Source of the DNA: Paramyrothecium sp. XJ0827
Lineage: Eukaryota > Ascomycota > Sordariomycetes > Hypocreales > Stachybotryaceae
Reading direction: 5' to 3'
NCBI GenBank assembly: GCA_020881915.1
Contig: JAJFPB010000001.1
Span: 3,658,001 to 3,722,000 of the forward strand
DNA length: 64,000 nt
The notes below the pieces were generated by a model that searched no databases, had not been told where the DNA came from, and was given only the letters and a program-made list of their open reading frames with translations. Positions 33,551-44,593 of this stretch are shown one piece after another (the first letter of the stretch is position 1; each line of letters opens with the position of its first letter). Made by a program: the position numbers and the translations under genes.

Positions 33551-35082
33551 ATGTTCCTGCAGCGTGGATCAAGAGTGCTGCGTAAGCAATGGCGAGCTGC
33601 GGCCGCTGTCCAGCGGGTTGCGATGGGGACTGAGCACATCTCCGCCTGCCAGTCCAGGTGGTTTACGGAGTCGAGGCGGCTTATGGCCGTGAAGCCTGTT
33701 CTCCTGGCAGATATTGGCGAAGGTGGGTTCATCTCTGCACATTCTCGGGAACAAGCCACCCACCCTGCTGACCGCTTACAGGCATCGTGGAATGCGAGGT
33801 CATCCAATGGTTCGTCGAGCCTGGCGCTCGCGTGGAGGAGTTCTCGCCGCTGTGCGAAGTTCAGAGCGACAAGGCCTCGGTAGAGATTACGAGCAGATTC
33901 TCAGGAACGGTCAAGAAGCTATACTACGAAGCCGGTGAGATGGCCAAGGTGGGGAAGCCGTTTGTGGATATCGACATTGAGGGCAGCGGGGTCGAGCCGA
34001 GCGACGCCGCGAAGACTCTCGCGGCCCCAGAGCCCGGCATAGACAACGCGGCGCCACCGGTGCCTCCAGCTCCTAGTGCCCAAGACAGGAAAAATGGCGA
34101 GGTCGCGGCTCAGCCGGAGCTATCAGGTGATCAGGCAGCAAAGCCAAAGGGGAAGTGTGCGACGCTGGCAACTCCGGCAGTGAGACACCTCTGCAAGGAA
34201 CTTGGCGTTGACCTGGCCGACGTAGATGGCACAGGTCGCGACGGACGCGTGACGAAGGAAGACATTCAAAACTTTGCGAGTAGACGACATGCAGGTGCCG
34301 GTGCCTCCGCGGGCATTTCACCGGCACTACCGGCAGCACCCTCAGCGTCCCAGACGGAGACACCAGTACAGCTGTCAAACATTCAGCAGCAGATGTTCAA
34401 GGCAATGACCCGGTCACTGAACATTCCCCATTTTCTTTACACTGACGAGGTCGACTTCTCGAGCCTTGTTGAGCTCCGTGGGCGGCTGAACAAGGTTCTC
34501 TCGCAGGCACCCGTGGAGGGACAGCCTGCGAAACTATCCTACCTACCATTCATCGTCAAGGCGGTGTCTTTGGCTCTATATCAATTCCCCATTCTCAACG
34601 CCCGTGTGGATGTCGACACGAACCCAGCGAAGCCATGCCTGATCCATCGGTCTCAGCACAATATCGGCATTGCCATGGATACTCCGCAAGGACTCGTCGT
34701 CCCCGTCATCAAGGACGTCGGTTCCCGAAACGTGCTCTCCATAGCTGCTGAACTCGTGCGGCTGCAGAGCCTCGCCGTCCAGGGCAAGCTCGGACCCAAG
34801 GATTTATCAGGCGGCACCATTACCGTTTCCAACATTGGCAATATTGGCGGCACGTACCTCAGCCCGGTCATTGTCGAGCGTGAGGTTGCCATTCTCGGAA
34901 TTGGTCGCATGCGGACAGTCCCCGCATTTGATGAGAAGGACAATGTGGTGAAGAAGCAGGTTAGCAACTTCAGCTGGAGCGCCGATCACAGGGTTGTCGA
35001 CGGGGCTACCATGGCGCGGGCCGCTGAAGTCGTGCGCCGGGTAGTCGAGGAACCCGATGTCATGGTTATGCATCTCCGGTAG
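33551..35082 (+). CDS. DBT: Branched-chain 2-oxoacid dehydrogenase E2 (dihydrolipoyl transacylase)
   Basis: Exons 33551-33722 and 33782-35082 give 490 aa. Residues 1-45 form a basic mitochondrial presequence. The lipoyl domain spans about 47-125 with the lipoylation site SDKAS (Lys88). The E1/E3-binding domain lies at about 175-215 (ATPAVRHLCKELGVDLADVDGTGRDGRVTKEDI reduced here to its key words VRHL and GRDGRVTKEDI). The acyltransferase core follows, with NIPHFLYTDEVDF and the catalytic motif DHRVVDGA near 460. IVECEVIQWFVEPGARVEEF is wording of the branched-chain type rather than pyruvate or 2-oxoglutarate E2. Known role: transfer of branched acyl groups from leucine, isoleucine and valine breakdown to CoA in the matrix. 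Confidence 0.93.
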
Positions 35083-35987
35083 ACCTTGTAGACCATACAA
35101 TGGAAATTCTTAACAATTTTACTTGTCCGGACCTTTACTTGCCTATGCTTTAGACGCATAGCAGCGTACCTGGTAACGTACGTATCTGTTAGCAGAAGGA
35201 GGAGGGGTGTAATAGCTGGAGCCAGGTGATCGAATTGGCGTGACACGTCTTCGTGCATGAGAAGAGGCATCCGTGCCTGCTCCAGCCTTACTAATTGCAC
35301 TTTGTCACTTGCAGAGTCGTCACTCATGGGGAGCCAAGGATCCATGTGCTGTAGGCAGTGACTCGTTCTCGCTTATTGCATCACGATGGAGGAGCGGGAT
35401 TTTGCTGCAGCACCACCCTCATGCATGCTGGAGGAATGCCATGTAGGGAACCATACATGTCCGCGCACGTAGGCTAGCCGATTCAAGCCAACGTCCTCTG
35501 TGGAGTGCATCATGCCCGACGCTCTCGAAACCATGGTTTGCACGTAAGCTGGGACAGTGATATTGTGTAGCAATAAGCGGATGAGGATGCCCCATTCGGC
35601 CCACGGTGTGAAAAGGCGCCTCAATTGTAGATGCATTAGGAGCTGCTGCCCCCTCATTGCTTCGGTCAGTTACCGCTTGGTGCACACGCTGCCTGACTGT
35701 CAAGCGCACTCCAGCTGAGAGGTTCACAGGAATCGGGCCAGGACAATCACAATTGATCGATGTAGTAGCGAGCCCCTTCCAATTTGCAGGTGAAACTCGG
35801 TTGATCATTCTTGAATAATCCTGGTTTCTTGAATTTGAAGATTCTGTAAAAAAAGAAGTTCATGAATTCCCGTAGGAATATCCGCTTAGACTCCATAACT
35901 CACAAGTGAAACTCCAAATACCCAACACAGGCCCGTGGGTGTAAGAAGAAATAGTCCCAGTCGTACACTGCGGTACGAGGTAATTCA
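35083..35987. other. Convergent 3' spacer E2 gene / gluconokinase
   Basis: 905 bases between two stops. No gene or clear repeat; 35815-35880 is AT-rich. Confidence 0.6.
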
Positions 35988-36759
35988 TCATGCATCCTGC
36001 TCCTCTCCCATCACTTCAGTAAGCCTAGCCAACGCATCTTTCTTGACCTCCTCGATGGTCCGGCTGACGTCGACGCTGATAACGTCCTTCTCGTCGGCAG
36101 AGGGCCGTTCGAGATCGTGGAATTGGCTGTGTACCATGTTGGCGCCCATATAATGACCCTTACGCTCGCCCACACGCTTGAGCAGCACCTCCTCCTCCGC
36201 GTCCAGGTAGATGAAGTGGATGAGTATGCTGGGGTCGTAGTAGGCGGCCACGCGGATGACGTCCCTGTACTTGCGCTTCAACGCTGAGCAGGTCACAACA
36301 ACGCCGTTGGAGTTTTGGTTGATGCGGCGAGTGGCCTCCTCACGCAAGAGCGTGAGCCAATCCCAGCGGTCAGCATCTGTGAGAGGAGTGCCATTTCTCA
36401 TTTTCTCGACGTTGGCAGCAGTGTGGTACTGATAATCGAGTTAGCTGGCACGAAACTCAAGTCATCCCCAAGTGAGGATAAGAATCCTTAAACTTCAAAG
36501 CACGAACCTCATCACCCTCTAGGTAGACCATGTCCTTTGACTTAGCCAAGTGCTCAGCAATGGTGCTCTTGCCGCAACCTGCAGGGCCCGTGACAAGCCA
36601 AATGTGATGGTGTTGGCGAGGTTGACCGTTCTGAGAAACGCCGTTCACGTCATTGGAGGCCCCCATCTTGAGTGACGAACCCGACTTGGGTGTCTGCGAT
36701 AATGCGTGTGCTGGGGTCGAGGCTTGCCCGTTGGTGACGGGGGAGTCGTAAGAAAGCAT
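35988..36759 (-). CDS. gntK: Gluconokinase
   Basis: Exons 36759-36508 and 36428-35988 give 230 aa. The first 50 residues are low-complexity and may be disordered; the kinase begins HHHIWLVTGPAGCGKST (P-loop). The splice joins YLEGDE to YHTAANVEKMRNGTPLTDADRWDWL, the gluconate-binding region of the GntK family, followed by VVTCSALKRKYRD and GHYMGANMVHSQF. The donor is GTTCGT, weaker than usual. Known role: ATP-dependent phosphorylation of D-gluconate to 6-phosphogluconate, feeding the pentose phosphate pathway in the cytosol. The gene stands before a 3.2-kb gene-poor upstream region. Confidence 0.92.
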
Positions 36760-39700
36760 TGCTAAAGGCAAGAGGCAAAAGCAAGCACCCGAACTTATAT
36801 GAGAGTTGGCGCCGGTTACACTAGGTGAAGTAGCGCGGGAAAGGCGCCTACGATTTCGCGAGGATGGGACCTCGAATTAGCAATTGTGTCACTTGTAACA
36901 CGAATGCAGAATCGTGAATGAGTGCTCAGTCGGTGAAGCGGGTGTTGCGGTTTGCAGCCAGGAGAAGTACGGCTCGGTCTCAGACGATAATTCCTAACGT
37001 TGGAGCTGAAGAAGAGTGCTGGCCTGGTGGAATATACAGGGAAGGGAGCTTAAAAAGGGCAGTTATGTCGTTGATGTGTTCAGTGAGTTCGCCGCGAGTG
37101 GAAGAAAGGGGGCAAGGGAAGTGCCTTTATGGCGCAAGTACTTGTCGAGGTCGATCTGGGTGGACGAAAAGTTGGGCTTTTGAAGCAGGGGGGTGTGTCA
37201 TGAAGAGTGACGCTCTGATGACGGGGGGGAAGGGGGCGTAGCTAAGTTGGCTGGTGGAGCATAGAGCAAACTCCGGTCGGCATGGTATCTGGTGAAATGG
37301 AAGAGAGAAAAGATTGCGGCGCCTCATCGGGTCGGTGTGTATTATACCGTCTCCATTCTGGCTGTCTCACGCGAGGGATCCAAGCGACAGGAATGCTTGG
37401 CTCGGGCGTCCTGCACTGTGAGGTAAGGGAGGCAGGCAGGGCAAGATGCCGTGGTTCCACCGAAACGGGAAGAGGTAGCAGTGGGGTTGCCTCGATGCTA
37501 CAGTGCATATCCCGGGATTTACAGGGCAAGGCAGGAGAAATTTTTGGATGGTCTGGGGAAAAGAAGCGTGGCGTCAGAATGGGATGCCCGCCGCGCTGGG
37601 TCTCGGTGATTTGTCCACGGGGAGCGAAACAAGGTGGTGGGCGTGCGTGTGGGTGTGGGAGACGAGAGGGTGGGGGGACGACGAAGAAGAAAAGTAGAAG
37701 GGCATGGAAGCAGGACCCGGAGTTGTCAACGACTACGATACCTTGCAAACGGTCCCAGATCCCCATCCAGAGAAATTGGATGGATCGTTGGCAGGCTCGT
37801 AATCAGGGGTATAATTACGTTGATCTACTCGTTGCAGATGTATCGTCACCTGGTCTGCACGGCATGCCGCTCTATCCTGAATGCACAAAACAAATCTGCC
37901 GTCGGATCCCTTCCCAAGTGTCGCTGGGAGGGATCGATTAGCACCGTTCCGAAGCGTCGGGTCGGGGCAGCCAAAACGGACCCCCCGAGGTTTCGATTTT
38001 TTGCCGGCCAGCATTTCTCCCACAGTTTAGTCTTAAAAATTGTCTCAGGAACAGCAACCGGTTTCGCCAAATCCGACTCTTCCCAACAGCGTATCCTTCT
38101 CGACGTCTTGTGGCACAGCAGGTGCACGGAGCTGCAAATGATCGAGCAGCAATGCAGCTCTCATTGTTGGGTAGCAAGTCAGACTGCCAGTGGGGGCTGC
38201 TGCAACCTCTACATAAGGTGTGGGGGGTGGCCTTTGCCAGGTCGTCAACTGTCAGCTCTGCAGGAAAAGGCTCCTCTTTCGTAGCAGAGGCATGTGCAGG
38301 CTACCTTGCCTTGTACAAGCAGTTATATGCGAAGGCTTTCATTTTGTTAGTGATTTCACCATCTTTTGAGGTATGAAGATCTTGAGCCATACCTCTAGGT
38401 GGTGTTGGATAAACTATGTAGATACCTTACCTACCTTACCTAACACAGCTGAACCCCCACGGCCCGATGACTTCACAGGGGGCTTGCACTGTATTGACCC
38501 GGCCCACATGAGAACTTGTGCTCGTAACTACATACATCCGTAGTTGCCAGGCATTGGACCGGGGCATCTGCACATTTTTGCGGTGCATCCCCCTCGTGAC
38601 CTCCACAACGCCTCCGCTAGGTAACGCTACTGGATCTTGTCCGCGTGTGGCCCTAATTACAGCAGCGGCTTGCATGGGCGTGCGCTACCGGTCTCGGCTC
38701 GGACTTCATGTTGCCAATCCCGAAACCCAGCCAGGTGGTCCTTTGGCCGCTAGGGGAATGCCTCCAAAAAGCTGACAGTCGACGGTCCGCGTAAATCTTC
38801 TTCCTACTATGTAAAGTATTATATGTTGTTATGGCCTTCAAGTGTGTAGTGGTGGCTTTTTGAGGCTTCGCGGCGGAATTGGGATATCTTGTCTAGGCCC
38901 GACCACCTGATGCTCATGCAAGATGTAAGGTAGGAAGCCCAGCCGTTGAACTGGAGGGTCAGGAACTGTAGTTATGGCAAAAAATCGAGCATGAAAAAGC
39001 CAGGGGCTAAACTAACCTCTCGCGAAGACATTTCTTGGTTGTTCTACGAAGTAGAGGAATCTATGGGTATTATTTACTTAATCAGTGCACTATCAAAAGC
39101 CATGATATTGGGTTGACCAAACAGGGCCGATTTTGAATCGCCTGCCAGCACCGTGACTGGAAATGCCAGGGCGGAGTACGTGGCCACCCTAGACATCACG
39201 GCTTGACTATAAATAGCGATTCTATTGTTGTATTGAAATCTAGACCTTCACCAAATGAAAAGTGTGCTGGCCACGGTGCATTCGCATATCGACGTCGAAA
39301 ACCCATCAGATCGGGAACTATAGGGTAGCCACAACCAAGGGCTGAGGGAGACGAAATCGCGCCCTGGAATGATACGAATCGTGTTTAGTCTTCAAGGCCC
39401 TAATTCCTGGTGGCAGGGTGTAATTCTACTTTAGAAATGCGATGACAAACCTAGGACTGCAGAGTAAGTCTGTGGTGTTGTGATGATATAGGGATGAATG
39501 AGGCTTCCATTAAGGGCAACTTGCGGGCTGGCCACGGCCCAAATGCCCTTGCAGGAGAAAGGAGTGAGGATGTGCTGCGACTGCCAACAAGACTGCCAAC
39601 AAACCCACTCACAGACTTGCGAGCCCTGACAAAAGGTCATTTGATACGAGAAGTGCAGATTCTACTCTGACTGATTCAGCAAGCCCCCATTGGGGGCACT

Positions 39701-39957
39701 TTGTAAGTTCCACCTCGTTCGATCCAGAAGGCCATGCGTCAAAGGTTAGCCCCCAAATAGGCATGTCAGCAGGGGAGCAGCACTAGCAGCACCAGCTACA
39801 GCGAATCACCCGCCTGTATTCACCTCCTTCCCCGCCTTCCCGTCGAGCGACCGCTTGGGCAACTGCAAACGTGCCTGCCGTCAGAAGCGGTTTCCCACAT
39901 TTGAAGCTCTAGACTACAGCGCCTGGCCTCAGCCTGCATTACCTAAAGCAACTCCTC
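36760..39957. other. 3.2-kb gene-poor region
   Basis: Between divergent gluconokinase and dipeptidyl peptidase III. Open frames of up to 219 codons (37282-37941) give no recognisable protein. A tandem ACCTT/ACCTA array lies at 38423-38443. The 37600-37690 part is G-rich and 39040-39260 relatively AT-rich. No RNA gene recognised. Confidence 0.5.
38423..38443. repeat. Tandem TACCTTACC-type array
   Basis: Two copies of TACCTTACC with CTACC/CTAA links. The same short motif recurs in other spacers of this window. Confidence 0.7.
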
Positions 39958-42624
39958 ATGACTTTGCTGTCGCCGCCTCTCTTCCTTCGAAGTCTGCCCT
40001 CATTGAGAGTCGCAGCCTTCAAAAACTTGAAACCCCCACGACGCTCCCCTCTCCTTCTGCCCACCTTCACAAGACAGCATCAAAGATTTTCCTCCACCAT
40101 GAACGCTCAGGAGCTCACCCACTTCCTCGCCGACCAACCCCCATCTGTGGTTAGGCTCGAGATCGAGAAGCATTTCGAAGCCCTGAACGACAAACAGAAG
40201 CGTTATGCTCACTTTATCAGCAAGTACGTTATTCGACCTTTCTCGTGTCTCCTATCTCCCGATGACGACTTTGCCATTATCGCGAGCCCGGCTAACCTCT
40301 CCACACAGGGCTTCCTTTGCTGGCACAAGAATTGTCTTGCGTCAGCTTTCCCCTGAGTCGGAGTCCATCTATGACTTGATAGTGTCTCTCCACAAGAGCG
40401 CGGCTGGTGACTGGAATGCCCTCGCTAAGAAGGCCGGTGTCGAGGAAAGCGAACTCACTTCCTTCCTGGAGTATGCCGCCATGTTCCTTGGCAACTCAGG
40501 CAACTACAAGAGTTTTGGAGATTCCAAGTTTATTCCCAGATGCACGGAGAAGACCGTGGCTGCACTAGCAGCTACCAACTCAGAAGCCTCCAAACACTAC
40601 GAAGCAACCAAGGGTGCTATCTTCAGCTCTGATAACTCCGGGATGATGCACCTGGGCTTTCCAGATGCTGGCCACATGACCACGTACTATCCGGATTCTC
40701 CTAGCATTACCAAGGATGAGATTGAGGCTGTTTCAGCTTGGATGGAGAAGAAGGGACTTTTGCCAGAGAACACACGCCTGCGCAAGAACCAGGATGGTAG
40801 CTTTGAGATTCTCATTGCTTCCGCCATCACAACTGTTCCCGCAGAAGGTGGCGATATCGGAAAGGATACCGAGTTTACTGTCGAAGATGGACCTTTGAGC
40901 GGCAAGACCATTAAACTTACCTTTGGCGATTATGCCGCTGAGATGAGCAACATCACAGGCTACATGAAGCAGGCTGCGGCCAATGCTGACAACAACACCC
41001 AACAGAACATGCATGAGGCGTACGCCAAGTCCTTCGAGACCGGCTCGCTGGAAGCCTTCAAGGACAGTCAACGCTTTTGGATCAAGGACAAGGGCCCTAT
41101 GGTTGAGTGCAACATTGGTTTCATTGAAACCTACCGAGATCCAGCTGGCGTCCGCGGCGAGTGGGAAGGGTTTGCTGCAAGTATGTCATTGTTACTGAGC
41201 CGCTCTTATTCGAGTAAATGCTAACTGATTTCTAGTGGTCAATCGTAAGCTGCCGTTTGATGGAATGTCGTGTCATGTCCTAACATCAACACAGTGGAGC
41301 GAACCCGTGCGTTCGGCGAGCTGGTTACGTCGGCCCCGAAGCTTATTCCCTTGCTACCATGGGGCAAGGAATTCGAGAAGGATAAGTTCTTGTCACCAGA
41401 CTTCACTTCGCTTGAGGTTCTGACCTTCGGAGGTGAGACTCAACGTGCCAAGTCCCTACTTGTCAAGCTGACAATGACACAATCAAGGCTCTGGTATTCC
41501 CGCTGGTATCAACATGTGAGACTTCCGACAAGGTTTACAAAGTTACAATGTAGACTGACATATTGCCCAGCCCCAACTACGATGACATCCGCCAGACAGA
41601 AGGTTTCAAGAACGTCTCTCTTGGCAATGTGCTTAGTGCCAAGGCGCCCAACGAGAAGATCCCTTTCATCCGCGAGGAGGATCAGGAAGTTTACAGAAAG
41701 TACCGTGATGCCTCCTTCGAGGTTCAGGTTGGCTTGCACGAGCTTACAGGTAAGGATTCCAACTTTGATGCCCTCGTGACCATATTGACATAGCCAGGTC
41801 ACGGATGCGGTAAGCTGCTGCAGGAAACCTCTCCAGGCACCTTCAACTTCGACAAGGAAAACCCCCCTGTCAGCCCTGTGACAAACAAGCCCATCACGAC
41901 ATGGTACAAGCCTGGCCAGACCTGGGGCTCCGTTTTTGGCAGCATCGCTGCCTCGTATGAGGAGTGTCGTGCCGAGCTTGTGGCCATGCACCTCAGCTGC
42001 GAGTTCCCAGTACTCAAGATCTTCGGATTCGGAGATGGTAGCGTTGCCATTGACAGCGAGGCTGGTGACATTCTTTATGCCTCTTACCTCTCTATGGCCC
42101 GAGCTGGCCTTGCCTCGCTTGAGATGTGGGATCCCAAGAGCCAGAAGTGGGGACAGGCTCACAGCCAAGCCCGATTCTCAATTCTCAAGTGCTTCTTGGA
42201 GGCCGGCGATGACTTCTGCAAGCTTGACTACAAGGAGGCCGACTTGTCCGACCTTACCATCAAACTGGATCGATCCAAGATTCTGACGGCCGGACGTGAA
42301 GGTATGTGAAAACTCGGTAGACGAAGAGTTGTGTGTCGTGCTAATACGTTTCTAGCTGTCGGCAAGTATTTGCAAAAGCTTCACATTTACAAATCGACTG
42401 CAGATGTTGAGACCGGCTCCAAGTTTTACATCGACATGACTACTGTCGGTCTTGATTTCTGGGGCACTAAAGTTCGCGACATTGTGCTTGCCAACAAGCA
42501 ACCTCGCAAGGTCTTTGTTCAGGCTAACACGACATTGGATGAGGCATCAGGAACCGTTTCCATCAAGCATTACGAGGCGTCATTGGTTGGCATGATTGAG
42601 AGTTGGGCGGACAGGAACCTGTAA
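39958..42624 (+). CDS. DPP3: Dipeptidyl peptidase III (zinc metallopeptidase M49), two possible starts
   Basis: Eight exons: 39958-40223, 40309-41180, 41236-41244, 41295-41432, 41488-41515, 41571-41749, 41798-42301 and 42356-42624. The ATG at 40099 ([20 protein letters not shown] context) gives the usual 707 aa. The in-frame ATG at 39958 adds 47 residues with many Arg/Lys and no Asp/Glu, ending RFSST, like a mitochondrial presequence. The zinc site is HELTGH, split by an intron inside the Gly codon, plus EECRAE. Exon 3 has only 9 nt and exon 5 only 28 nt; both are forced by phase and by the conserved [13 protein letters not shown] and GSGIPAGIN. Known role: removal of dipeptides from short peptides in the cytosol. 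Confidence 0.93.
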
Positions 42625-43117
42625 AACTATATCAGATCGCATATCGAAACGGCATAAACATCTCCTGCATACCAGGGTTATGTTAGGGTAGAAATTGGGG
42701 AATAGACATGGCAACTTCTAGGTACTTTGCACTCTATTGAAACTCGTTCAAAACACTACATCAATCTCATTCTTTTGATAGCTAGATGTTGAAGCGGACC
42801 AGGTAAAAATTCACATTTAGATTGGTGCGATTCACGTTTGACAAATTGGCCCTAAGCATTTCATAGCGTTATCATGTCGTCACAGCCTCTCGGTGGAAGC
42901 TTGATGTGCTCTTTGCTTTATGCTCGTTTTGTTTTTTGACTGTAAAACCTGATTACAGACGCCAAAATGTGACCGATGCCGTCGACTTCCAAATGCAATT
43001 GGCCAAACCAGCCCATTTCGGAGACCCTTGCCGTTCTACAACCCGTCATTGAACCTTTCACCCCCTTAAGGCGAAAAACCCCAAAGCTCCCGGACGCGCG
43101 CGCAGACTTTTCATCGT
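42625..43117. other. Convergent 3' spacer DPP3 / RPL6
   Basis: 493 bases between two stops; nothing recognised. Confidence 0.6.
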
Positions 43118-44092
43118 CTACCAGGCCATCTCGTGGGGCTTGTCGCCCTTTCGCAAGCTGAAGGAGCTCGCGAGGTAGCTGGCCAGCAAGTCCACCTTCT
43201 TGATGTTGGCAATCAGAGCCTTGTCGATGGCCTTCTGGTCGGCGGCACGGCTGCTGCTGACCTCCTTCTTCTGCAGAAAAACCTCTGTTAGTTGCCGACT
43301 CTCAAACCGATAGGCAAGTTTCGCTGCTGAATCTGAACATACCTGGGGCTTCTCTCCCTGCTTGAAGAAAGCCTCCTCGCCAGCCTTCTCCTTAGCCTTC
43401 TCGGCGGTGAAGTACTTTGGTTGAGAGATCTCCTCAATCTTCTTCTCGTCCAGGCCGCTGATGTCGACCTTGTAAGAAGTGGCGATGACGTATCGGGAGT
43501 TGACACGGCGCAGGGGAACACCGTTAATCTTGAAGGGACCGGTAACAAGCAGGACACCCTGGTCGAGAGACTTCAGGAGGATGACGCGCTTGCCGCGGAA
43601 GCGACCGGCGAGCAGGATCAGGACGGTACCGGGCTGGAGGGACTTGCGAGGAGCCCAGGGGCGGACGGCCTTGCGGACCTGTAGTTGCACTTGGTTAGCA
43701 CTGAGAAGTTCGGTGCCGTTGTCGATCAATGAAGTCGTGTCATCGGGGGGGGGGTGTTTGTGTTCAGCGCATGTCGCTCTGGGAAGTCGCTTGGCTGCAT
43801 GTCGAAGAATTGATGGTAATCCGAGGTGTTGTGGGAAAAGGGAAGCGGCGATGTCCAAGCACACTCTCGTGCCGCTCGAATAATTCAATGCATTTCGCGA
43901 AATCGATGCCAGCGCAGTGATCCGAGATTGATGTGTCCCAAACGCGAAAACAACAGTGTATCAGGCGACCGAACTCACCTTCTTAGCCTCGCTGTCATCG
44001 TCGGCAGGGTACCACTTCTTGGCCTTCTCCGAGGGAGCGGGAACCTCCCGGGTCGACTTCCCGAACTTCTTGGTCGTGGGCTTCGCCGACAT
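43118..44092 (-). CDS. RPL6: 60S ribosomal protein L6 (eL6)
   Basis: Exons 44092-43979, 43678-43343 and 43270-43118 give 200 aa, the usual fungal size. It starts [20 protein letters not shown]. The eL6 core is in exon 2: [38 protein letters not shown] and [13 protein letters not shown]. The C-terminal exon has [17 protein letters not shown] and [20 protein letters not shown]. All joins are phase 0. The first intron is 300 nt, the longest in the window, as is common near the 5' end of ribosomal protein genes. It is divergent from HSP78. Confidence 0.95.
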
Positions 44093-44593
44093 GGTGACTC
44101 TCTCCGCTGGTGTCGTTAGTTGGGGTGTGGAAAGGAAAGGAAGACACTTCTTGTGATGTTGGCCCAAATGTTAGAATTCTGTGAAAGCGACTAGCGAGTT
44201 GTGGGCATGCAAAATGTGAACCCTATCGGTACGTATCGGCGGGCCCCACTTGCGTTATGTAAGCTTGGCTTTGCAATACTTCGTGGAAAAAAAAAAGTTG
44301 ACTTTCCATGCCGGCACGTGACAGAACGGGACTAAGCTACCTACCTAGTGCAAGGTAGGGGAAGGAAGCTAGGAGCATTCGGAAGCCGGGGCCGTTGAGG
44401 GCCGAATGTGCTCGAAGCTACCCGTGCTTGCTTCCGATCATCATGACGTTCTAAGTAGAGGCTTCATTGGTGTTGGCTCGAGGTAGATAATGACGCCTGG
44501 TCTCCAAACCTGACGTTTCTTCGTCTTAGACTTTACAACATCTTGAATTTGTGATCCCGCTTATTGATCCATTTTCATTTTTCTAGTCTCATA
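44093..44593. promoter_or_regulatory. Divergent promoter RPL6 / HSP78
   Basis: 501 bases with a CACGTG E-box at 44315-44320, an A10 run at 44287-44296, and an inverted CTACCT...AGGTAG pair at about 44337-44358. No clear heat-shock element array was found. Confidence 0.5.

Noticed and set aside
37242..38284. Several 170-220-codon frames in the gluconokinase-DPP3 gap
   Set aside because: They overlap on both strands, contain low-complexity Gly/Arg stretches and match no family I know.
44093..44593. Heat-shock element before HSP78
   Set aside because: GAATTC and TTCGGAA occur, but not in the nGAAnnTTCn spacing or array needed.
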